Positions 12,069-21,792 of a stretch of 60,000 nucleotides of DNA are shown here, piece by piece; position 1 is the stretch's first letter, and every line of letters begins with the position of its first letter. The notes under the pieces were generated by a model. The model searched no databases and was not told the DNA's origin. It saw only the letters and a list, made by a program, of their open reading frames with translations. Source of the DNA: Membranipora membranacea (lineage: Eukaryota; Bryozoa; Gymnolaemata; Cheilostomatida; Membraniporidae); NCBI GenBank assembly GCA_914767715.1, contig OU612070.1, positions 23,426,025 through 23,486,024 of the forward strand, written 5' to 3'. The translations under genes and the position numbers were made by a program.

Positions 12069-15000
12069 ATGGCAAATAAGAGGTGAGTACTAAATCAATT
12101 GCATTTCCATATGGTTTTATTCCTGGGCGTGACAAGTAGCTGGCGTCACAACTGATACACCTCATGCTGCCCTAGGAACACATTCTGATGCCTATTTTAC
12201 AACCGCCGGTGTTCACATGGTTGGTATCCCGTGGTGGCAAAAAGGCTTCCACATGATACTCTGACAATTGCCAGATGCCAAATAGCCATCTGGTCACTGA
12301 AAGGCATCCGGGCTAAAATCTGACAGGAGGTGGATGGGTTGTAGACAACAATCATTACTAGGGCAAAAACTCATCTGGATGGTGTCATTACAGCAAAAAT
12401 TACCGTTCCCAGCCAAACCAGATGGGTTTTTTCCAGCATATGCTACAAGCTCATCCGGACGTGTATTTAGCGACCAACAGTTGCCAAATGGTCATCTGAA
12501 TGGGCCCATGACAGTCACACTTCGAGATTGAATGTATGGCCAGTAAGCACTGCCTATGTTATGTAATGTCAGTGTCTTTTCCAACAGTTATGTTCATGAT
12601 AGAATTTTGGAAATGATGCCCTCAGCAACATTGAGTAGGATGTGGTTATGGTGATTTATTTTAGTTGTGCTCTCTTTGCAAATGACAAGACAACTTTTGT
12701 ATATTGTGCTTTGATTCATATGCGATCAAAAGTTTTCATGGTCTGTATATCCAACCGTTTTTAGAACCAACTTTATTTCCAGCAGGAAATAAAGTCATGC
12801 TGTCGAAGATGTGTATGTAATAGCTTCAGTCACATTATAATGAATTCAAAATATACTACTTATCCACAGGGACTGAGTATAGTTTATCACAAAGGCATAG
12901 TGATATATACACGGATAACAGGTCGAGCTTACCTTGTCTCACTCACTATAAACTAAACATATTTACGATTCTTCCTTTCTGAACCAATTATTATTACTTG
13001 TGGCTAATCAAGGAACATATTTATTCCATAAGTCGGCATTCTTTTCTTGCTGTATTGGAAACTGTTATTTTTTTTCTTATTGCAGATTGTTGTGTCACAG
13101 CTGTGGGTGGTTTCACCGTGCAACAGAAACATGCATAGCAGAGGTAAGAAAAAATAAAATATCATTCGGCCTTCATTAGCCTCTATTTGCTATCAGTGGA
13201 CCAATTACTCAGCCACCACTGGGAGTTTGAATCTATAACTTTTTCTTTGTAACGTCAATCCAAGTGTTCTAGCATATGCATGCTAACATTGGTCAATCAA
13301 GTCTTTCAGTTTGAATATTCCTTGATGTACGCGGTAATGGTAACGATGTTGATAAATTTGTTATAGTAGATCTATTTCAATTTAGAGAGAACAAGTTGAG
13401 TCATCTGGGTAAGTGGTTGAAGCTTGTTTTGAATTGGTTCAGCTTTATTACTTTTTCATTTCAAAACCATTCATGACCATAAACATAAAATACACAGGAT
13501 CAAGTTAAATATAAGTTCAAAGTAACTTGTGCTGTTTTCAATGCAAAGCTAGTCAATACAGTTATTGTCTTAGCTGTGTTTAAAGTTTAGTTGACTCACG
13601 CAAAGCATATTTATGATTGTAAACTTCCTGTGTGTTATTCTTGTCGTGTACTTGTATTTTAGACCAAGAGTGTGGAGTTGTCAGTTTTGCACACTGATAA
13701 ATATAAACCGTGACAATTGTGAAGCATGTGGTAACCTAAATGGAAGTAATAGGTGAGTTGAGATTATTAAATAATATATGTACCCCAGAGAAGTAAGTTT
13801 TAGCCAGAGTTTAGTTGAGCTTGTTTAAGGGCGACTTAATGCTATCTTCTATTGGGATTCTATATGTAGGAATGTGATGAGATTAAATGTAAGCTAGTCT
13901 CTAAATTTAGCTATTTCAATCATTTGTGAAAATATGAATTTTTTCTCCTGAAAAATATAAGTTCCTCTAGATTATGCATCACTAATAAAACAGCTGTAGT
14001 CCAACAAGAGATAGTCACAACCACAGAGACTGGACACATGCGTTTATTGGTAAATCTCCAAAACCATAGATATCCTCAAGTTTATTTTGCATTATTTTCA
14101 GATCTTATGCTGACACAATAAAGGCGGATGTTTCGTTATCTGAGGCACAAAGTATTGAAAGTAAAGACAGAGGGTGAGTAAAGGTTACTTCACCAATATT
14201 TACAATTCATCTGTGATTTGGTTTTATCAGCATCATGTCTTCAACTGACCGTCAGAGAAGCAAGCCTGTTAGAGCCCTATCTTAATAGGCAGCCTTATTA
14301 TATTACTGATATTTAGCATCAAGGTAGAATATATTGAATATACAGTATTTGTAGTCCTTGTTATTAGTATGCTCTCTGCTGCTACCTACCTAGTCAGAAA
14401 GTCTATATCGGGTGAAAACATTATTTTGGATCTCTTTCTTTCCGATCAGATAACAATTTGTCCGGTTTTAATTGAAAAGTTATTAGCCGTTGTCGAATGT
14501 ATGCCAAAGGTTTTGGAACATAAAATTATGGATTGATTCCTATTTCATAAGAGCCAAACATCAATGATGATATTTGCAGGGAATACAGTGAGCTACCAGT
14601 GACTTCCAGTGACGAGGACGTATGGCTTTGTAGTGGAACGAATTCACCAATCATTCTCAGCTCGGACAGGTAATATTACTTTATCACCTATCGACTGAAC
14701 TCCACAGTATACCTACAGTTACTTATACATGCAAAATACATCCTACACCAAGCAACTGTCCGTGCATTAGCCAAAAATCACAATAAAATTTGTTCATCTA
14801 TACTGTGATTGGTGAATGATAATAGAGAAGCAATATCTATCCCTGTCAGGAGTATCATGAAGTATTGCTAAAGCTGCAGTTCAATCGTCTTTTCAAAGAC
14901 ACCAGCTTGATAAATGTAGGTTTGGTAATGTGTGAATATGACAGGAGAAACAGCTGCAGGAGAAATTTCTCTTTTTAGGCAGTTACCGATCATGTGAAAG

Positions 15001-18000
15001 CATTCTACGTAGATATTGAGCTTTGTTCTGTCATTTTAGTGATGAATCCAGCGCTCTGACCCACAGCCCAGTCCGAAGAAAGAGAGCTTTGAATACCTCA
15101 ACAGATGCAAAATCTCTGTTGCTTAGTCCAGTCCGAAGAAAGAGAGCTTTGAATACCTCGGCAGATGCAAAATCTCCGTCGCTTAGTCCAGTCCGAAGAA
15201 AGAGAGCTTTGAATACCTCGGCTGTTTCAGAATCTGACAGTGACGTTACTGTCACTCAGGAAAACATGTGAGTACAAATATGAATACTGTGAAAATGCCA
15301 AGGCAATTTAATCTTGTTTACAAATATATAATGTAACAGTTTCAATAATACCCCAGAGGAGTAGAGCATCCGAAGAACCAGTTTCCCTTCCCGCAGATGC
15401 TTGAAATCCCCTTTTCACAAAATCATAAAGTTCAGTGCACTAGCAAGCAAGCTGCATGTTACTGACTGGAACTGTGAAAGCTTTCCTCCTAGAGCCAATA
15501 AGAATATGACAGTTGGCGATTGATAAAATGATATATGTTAGTTTAGGTATTGTCTTTTCCTGTCCAAAAAGAAGACAACTACTCCACAAAATCACTTTTT
15601 GATAAAAAGCAGTTATTATAGCTCATATTAAGAAGCTGTTACTCCCTGCTCATATTCACTCACCCCTTCCCAATTAAGCTAGCTAAAATTTTGTGCGTGT
15701 TAACATTAGGTCACCCCCAAATTAGCTAACCTAGACTAAAGCTAATATTCACACATTGACATAACATGAACCCCATCCCGGGCCTCTCCCGCACTTAATA
15801 ATGGTGAACTGTGTTGTGTATTTTAGATGGAGCGTTCAGAAACAGCTAGAGAACATGAACATACTTGAAAAGTTACTGGAGAATCCGCCCCCTGGAGAAA
15901 AATCAGTAGGCAGTATTAGCAAATCAACAGTGAGATATGTCGATACTCAGAACAAGTGTGTGGGGGATATCATGGCAGATGGACAATGTAAATGGAAGAA
16001 TGATGGGATTTACAGATGGTGGTATGTCAAGGATGGTAACACATATAGGTGTACCAAAAGTAAACACCGAGATGGTACCTCTCAGATTCCCTACGATACG
16101 TATTGTCTTGTTAAACAATATTTTAGTAACAGTGAATTTGATGTCAAGAGATACTGTGTGCACATTCAAAGCTGTAGGCACTCGATTGTGAATAACATTA
16201 TCGCCATGGGATATCTTTTTAAGGGTGAGCCTACACAGCTCCGCCCATCTCCACACGGCAACAGCAAATACAACACAAACGCATACACAATGATAAAGCC
16301 AAGCATCATAAAAGATGTGATGGAACTTTCTCAGACCATGTCTGTAACAAGGGCGATAGAGATGCATTGCAGTGCTAAAGGTGGACGCATAGCAATGAAG
16401 CCTGAAGAGCGGCCTTCTAAATCGACTATTTATCGTAAGAAGACTAGGGTAACCTCAACGGAGGACATAGACACACTGCTGGCCTTTGCTAAAGAAAATA
16501 GCGGATTAGTCAGGGTAGTGAAAGCCCATCCCTCCCCGATTTTGGTCATGGCGACTGAGCAACATTCACGAGATATGAACAGGTTTGCGCAAACTGGAAC
16601 AGTTTCCATAGACCCAACATTCAACCTGGGTAATTTCTTTGTTACCCCAATAACTTATACCAACACTCTGCTAACAAACAAGAGGTATGGCAATAGTGCG
16701 GTGTTTTGTGGACCGATGTTGATACACTTCAGGAAAAATAAAGAAACATACAACAGCTTTTTTGAAGAAGTTAACAAACTGGTAGGCCACGATCAAGCCA
16801 TAACTTGTTATGGCACTGACGGTGAGTTGGCACTGATTGAGGCCCTGGAAGAGACCTATCCAATGGCAACTGGACTGCGTTGTACCAAACATTTCTTGGA
16901 CAACTCATCAAGACATCTGGATAATGGACACGCAGGCAAACAGAAGTTCCAGCATGAGCTGAAAACCTTATTGGAGGAGCCCATAGAAGCCTCTGATGAT
17001 AACCTCACGTCGCTGATCAGTAAATGGCCGTCTACGGCTAAGTTTTTGAATGATCATGAACAGATCATGCGATACCAAATCCACTCATGTAATCACAATC
17101 AGAAGCTTTTTTATACCAATGCCAATGAGAGCGTTAATGCGAAGCTGAAACGCTTCACATCATTCAAACACCACGGACTGCTGGAATTTTTGAAGTTAGT
17201 GCAAGAGTTTTTTGTGTCTGAGGTTGGAGCAGCACATGATGGGTATACAGGACATAGTGAGACCTACGCTCGGTCAGAAGTGGCAGTTCCAGGTGTTGGC
17301 TCCTTTGATTGGAACAACATATCTGAGAAGGAGCGAAGACAGATACTCAACAACTTAGACACTGTCGACTTAAATGAACCTGAAAATACCACTACCGCCT
17401 CACTCCCTAGTACTGACTTCAATATAAGCCCAGAAAACTGTAAAATTTCTTGCCCGGTGAATGTCATCAAACTCATGTTTTCTAAAGCTGACGAGATTGT
17501 ATGTAATGGACTTGTCATGAAAGCACCCAGTGTTGATGTCAACATGAAAAACTATTCCTGCTGTTCTACATCTGAGCCAACAAAACTTTATACCATAAGT
17601 ATTAAACCCACTGGCGCTGCAGTGTGCCAATGCAAACACTATATGCTCTACCACATATGTTCACATACGATCTCAGCTTCTCACATCAATATGACACTAT
17701 ACGATATGGTAATGTGGCACCGCAGAAAATTTAAAAGTCGTGTTAGCAGCAAAGTTCTATGTCAGACAACTGACACACACCGGTCTGGCCTAAAAGCAAA
17801 CCAAACTACCAGAAAACGCAAATCAAAAAACACTGTACAAGAGTCTCCAACCATCAAATCTACTATTGACTGCCAGACGGATCACAAGAGTGTTCCGAGG
17901 CTTGTGTATATCAAAAACCATACCACGGTCACAAAGTGTCACATTTGTGAAATGGATATACCCACCGCAAGTGATTTATGCATTGGGGAATATGTCATGT

Positions 18001-18179
18001 CGAGGTCGTATAGAGACAAATCTAGCAAAAAACTTAAAATGAGTTTCAAGAAGCAATGGGCCTATAGCCATCTCCAATGCTTCGATAACAAGCGAGAAGT
18101 CCACATATGTCTTCCCATAGCTCAAAATCATAAATCTGAACTCAAAAGAAATAAAATTACAGTAATCGGCGATATGTGA
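12069..18179 (+). CDS. MULE transposase with RanBP2-type and SWIM zinc fingers (8 exons, 975 aa)
   Basis: Exons 12069-12082, 13086-13143, 13386-13408, 13663-13752, 14102-14173, 14580-14669, 15040-15267 and 15827-18179 sum to 2928 bases with matching phases. From the N terminus it has a CHSCGWFHRATETC cysteine/histidine motif (residues 8-21). A RanBP2-type zinc finger, WSCQFC...N...CEAC, follows near residues 36-52, then an acidic/serine segment and three repeats of SPVRRKRALNTS (exon 7). A Trp/Cys-rich segment (about 229-305) is probably DNA-binding. The MULE catalytic core has likely acidic residues D454 (SIDPTFNLG), D523 (GTDGE) and E626 (NANESVN). A SWIM finger CQC-x8-CSH lies at 792-805, with a C-terminal CHIC...HLQC cluster. 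It cuts and joins the surrounding element. No stop or frameshift is seen. Confidence 0.9.
15066..15229 (+). repeat. 60-bp tandem repeat inside transposase exon 7
   Basis: Three near-identical 60-bp units each encode SPVRRKRALNTS followed by an Ala/Asp/Lys/Ser spacer. Each carries a basic cluster (RRKR) preceded by Ser-Pro, as in cyclin-dependent-kinase-regulated nuclear localisation signals. The repeat is in frame, so its expansion does not disrupt the gene. Confidence 0.85.
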
Positions 18180-18232
18180 AATATTTTCATTCATGATGTT
18201 GACCTTTCTATGACCATTAACGGGAAATTCTC

Positions 18233-18450
18233 ATTAACAGATATGTCACTTTGTCTTTTTTTATCAATTATTTTTTTTGATGGAATTAGGCCTTCAAAAG
18301 TTTTTTATCTGTTAGTGCATAAGCAATGTAATATCGGGACATTGTCCTTTTCAGATATGTCACTTTGTCTTTTTTTATCAATTATTTTTATTGACTGAAT
18401 TATGCCTTCAAAATTATCTAATCTGTTCATGCATTTGCAATGTAATATAA
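18233..18450. repeat. Direct repeat downstream of the transposase gene
   Basis: A unit of about 120 bp containing CAGATATGTCACTTTGTCTT, a T-rich run, and a GCA...GCAATGTAATAT tail occurs twice in tandem. It lies in the 3' region of the MULE, between the stop codon and the right inverted repeat. Confidence 0.7.
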
Positions 18451-19283
18451 GAATACAATACAATTTGCAATAATACTATAATGTAATTCCAACTGTTATA
18501 TTAATGATTGCGGGATCAAGCACCCAACAACTAGTTAATTTTGCATGATATATGTGTTATCACCCTCAGAAGAGAGTGGATTGTAAGTAATTAATAAGGT
18601 GTAAAGTGTCCGCAGTCGCAGTAGACTTCACTGGTTGATTGATGGCAGGAGATAATTTTTTTGTTTTGATGCCCGCTCCATCAGTTTATGTCAGAATTGC
18701 TTTATTGGTGGCTTAACTTGCCTCAAGTTGGTGTGACAGTCACGTCTAAGTTTCAACAAGGAGTAACAGGGGAGCTATTACTCCTTGGTTTCAACCGACT
18801 GTGACCAGAGAAGACGGAAGCCATAACAGGTGTCTATTTTCTTAATATTAAGATCATTGTAAACTATTTGGCTGGATTTCATCAAGCTACTAAAAGTTGC
18901 CTGCAATGTTAGATAATAGCCTACCACATTAGCTGAATGCTGAAAGAAAGCAGAGGCCGGGATTGTAAATAAAATAAAAATCAGCAATATCTAGGGAGTT
19001 GTCCACACTTTGGTATGTTCAGCCAATCAGATGAAAAGGATTTGGTAGTCTGAGAAACGCTGTTCAGCCTGTTCAGCCTGTTCAGCCGTTCAGCAATTTA
19101 CAGTTACCGCTTCTTTCCTTGTCATTTTTAGTGAGATAAATGATGTAAAGTATGTGTTGATTAAAAACGTATCATCTCGGATCAGACATAACACATATCT
19201 GATCCGGTTTGTGGTTGAATCCGAGGTCAAATATCCGAAATTCTACTCCAACCTCAAGAGGTCGTTCCACCCCTAATAGGAGA

Positions 19284-20500
19284 ACCAAGGACTTTAGAGT
19301 TATAGATATGTAATCGAATCAGGGCGATAGTGTAGTAGAGTATGCATTGTGATTTAACCCAGCATGCTGTACAGACAGGAAATCACCATTAACCCCACAT
19401 AATCTGTAAAACAAAACAAGGCAAAGTTAGTTTAAATTCAATTATTACTAGGAGCTTAAACTAAGACCCAACAGAAACATACTTAAACATTTCAGTGTAG
19501 GGTTAAAGCTCAAACATCATAGGTTATCATTATTGAAATTTACCTAGGCACAGGCTATATGGTGATGGAAAATAGTAATATTGTAGTAAATAGAGGGAAT
19601 TATATACTGAGGGCGTATTGAAATATAACAAAACATAATCACAGGGCCATGAGAAATCTGGGCACGTGAAACAACCCGTGGAGAATCACACAACGGGAAA
19701 ACAACAGAAGTCACAAAACATATTCAAAATAACCGCAGAGTCACGAGATCTTTGGGCACGTGAATCAACCCTGGAAAGATTGCGGAATTAGAAAACCAAT
19801 ATATTGCACCATAGAAAACAAGTGCAGTTGACACCATAAGCTATTTGAAAATAACAGCAATAGAAGTCACAAAAGATCTTCAAAACAACCCTGGAAAGAT
19901 TGTAAAACCGAAAAACCAACAGATTACACCATGGATAAACAGGTGCACTTGACACCATAAATTATCTAAAAATGACCGAAACAAAAGTGAGAGAAGGTCA
20001 AGCAAAGGACAGACAAACCACGTTTTGACACAGAGTTACAGATATTCCGCAATTCAGCGAAGAACCAAGTCTAAGATTGTTTAGACATACACAGAGATAC
20101 AAATACCGCGATTCACAGCGAGGAACCAAGTCTAAGATAATTTAGATACACAGAGATATAACACTGAATATCATACAGAATTCGAGGTCATCTGCACCAA
20201 GGGTAAGATCTTATTATAAACATTTTGAATGTTTATGTATTTTTATGACTAAATGATAAATGCCAAGATATTGTCAAATTATTGATTGATTTATTGCCTG
20301 ACGAATAGAACCATATTTATAGTTTGTTATTATTGTTTAAAATAAATCCTTGAGCAATTCCGCCGAGAATTGCACCAAACACCAAACTAAACCAGTGCTC
20401 AGTAGTTGAGGCTAGCGCATATTGTACGATAGTAGCTCTACTTACCGCTGAGGTATTGTTGATCAACAGTTCAGTTTTGTTTTGAAGTCTCTCTTTAATA
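19284..20500. repeat. Unit-1-specific spacer with diverged tandem repeats
   Basis: About 19640-19990 holds diverged repeats of roughly 120 bp that share AAGTCACAAAA, CAACCCTGGAAAGATTG and TTGACACCATAA blocks. About 20027-20165 holds two copies of a 60-bp unit (GAACCAAGTCTAAGAT). A minus-strand frame at 20317-20480 could encode a membrane-spanning tail but lacks support. No gene is called. Confidence 0.5.
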
Positions 20501-20507
20501 ACCGCAG

Positions 20508-20715
20508 GCAGGGTGGCGTAGTGGTTAGGATTCGAGCATCTCAATCTGAGAGTTGCAGGTTCGAATCACGGTCACTACCCATACTGCTGAAGGAGGTGAG
20601 CTCTCTGGACATTAGCCTAGCTTGCCCACTCCTACCTTGCACAGGAGTGCGCTAAGTTGAATATGTATCTATGTTATATTCCTGTAAAGATTGCTGGAGA
20701 GCAGCTAATAAAAAG
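20508..20715 (+). repeat. tRNA-derived SINE
   Basis: A pol III A box (TGGCGTAGTGGTTAGG) and a good B box (GGTTCGAATCA) are spaced as in a tRNA. The acceptor arms do not pair as a working tRNA, and an unrelated body (about 20585-20690) follows, ending in an A-rich stretch near 20708. This is the structure of a tRNA-headed SINE. It is single-copy in the window. Confidence 0.7.
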
Positions 20716-21130
20716 TGATTTACATTTACATTACATTTTACATATCAGCAATTATAAGTCCAGATCTGCTACCATTGCATTTGCACTATTTGAACCATAC
20801 ATATCGCGGATTCTAAAACAGAAAGTTGGGGGATATTTTATTATTTGGGATTTTAGCCAAGGAGTGAACAACTCCAAATTACAGTCCGATTTATCAAACA
20901 CAAAATTCATTTACTATAAATATCATATTACAATAACAAGAAATAAACGATAAATTCCATGCTGATATTTCTGTTTCTATGCAACTAACTCGTACTTGGC
21001 ATGTGTTTGGTTAGCGAACTAAAATAAACTATACATTTATAAAAAACATGCTAAACACCATAAAAAATATATGAGCTTATTTCTGGTGAGAAATTTCATA
21101 AATATTTCTGATATTATTATTGATACATGT
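20716..21130. other. A/T-rich spacer, no gene recognised
   Basis: A 98-codon frame at 20657-20953 begins inside the SINE and has no recognisable features. I see nothing else supported here. Confidence 0.4.
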
Positions 21131-21131
21131 T

Positions 21132-21250
21132 TTACGACCAGTGGCTTTTTGGTCAATGGCCTTTTGGGTAGTGGCCTTTATGGCCAGTGGCCTGTTGGCC
21201 AGTGGCTTTCTGGCCAGTATCTTTTTGGCAGTGGCCTTTTGGGTGATCAC
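21132..21250. repeat. GGCCAGTGGCCTTTT minisatellite (right arm of the split foldback element)
   Basis: Imperfect units of GGCCAGTGGC(C/T)TTT run through this stretch and end TTTTGGGTGATCAC. The inverted form lies at 9890-9935. The same units ending TTTTGGGTGATCAC are at about 43434-43550 in unit 2, directly next to the core. Confidence 0.65.
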
Positions 21251-21792
21251 CCTTATTTGATTTGATAGGCTAGACTTAGACCTCTGAAAATTCATTTTGG
21301 AGCACAAAGTGCCCTTATTAAATTAAGACCTTTGTGCCATATTATTGAGGTATTTGATTAGTTTTTGCTTTCATCATATAGAGGAGGCATGTCACTAACT
21401 GGAGGAGTGACATTTTAGTATAAATTCATGCGGGTAAACAAATTTGCGACGTAGCGTATTATGCCACTCATTTAGTAGAGAATCTCTAAATATCTTCAAC
21501 ATTTGAGAATGTCTAAATATCTCCAGCGATTGACGATAAGCACTTCTCAACAAATTTCTAATTCTGTGTGTCTTGCATCACGTGTGTTATAAATAACAAA
21601 CTTGTCATTCTGTAAAGGTAGCCAAAAAATATGCTAAATCGCATTAAATGCCATAATATCATCCAATGAATACAATGCACAGTATGTGGGTATTGAATCG
21701 AGACATATTCCAATTATTTTCGTATTTTGCTTCCAATATGTTGATTCTACAAATTCAAAAAATCTACATAACAATGAAATAATCTTCTGTAG

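Larger units (their letters stand above)
11779..19118. mobile_element. MULE (Mutator-like) DNA transposon, 7.3 kb, apparently complete
   Basis: The element spans 11788-19109. Its terminal inverted repeats are about 140 bp (11788 to about 11925, and about 18970 to 19109) and look identical, starting CGGTAACTGTAAATTGCTGA. It is flanked by a perfect 9-bp duplication, CTTCTTTCC, at 11779-11787 and 19110-19118; 9 bp is the MULE hallmark. Each end carries several copies of the 9-mer GGCTGAACA just inside, plausibly transposase-binding sites. Inside is an intact transposase gene (12069-18179). Matching ends, a perfect duplication and an open gene argue for recent activity. Confidence 0.93.
11057..19283. 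mobile_element. hAT-like element (about 880 bp originally) carrying a nested MULE
   Basis: The ends at 11065 and 19275 are inverted: TAGGGGTGGAACG and its complement, 13 perfect bases, with scattered similarity further in (CCTCGGAT motifs). They are flanked by a perfect 8-bp duplication, ATAGGAGA, at 11057-11064 and 19276-19283. TAGGGGTGG-type ends with an 8-bp duplication fit the hAT superfamily. Removing the inner MULE and one 9-bp duplication leaves about 880 bp with no transposase, so it is non-autonomous. Confidence 0.8.

Noticed and set aside
15066-15229. Repeat array resembling a CRISPR
   Set aside because: Three contiguous 60-bp coding units without spacers, in an animal transposon exon.
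15031-15255. 74-codon - strand frame with internal repeats
   Set aside because: Antisense of the 60-bp repeat in transposase exon 7; no independent support.
20317-20544. 75-codon - strand frame with a possible membrane segment
   Set aside because: Its first residues are read from the SINE; no splice sites or neighbours support a gene, so it is only mentioned with the spacer.
10202-21131. One giant transposon spanning the whole unit-1-specific 11 kb
   Set aside because: No matching inverted ends or target duplication at the two junctions; several separate insertions explain it better.
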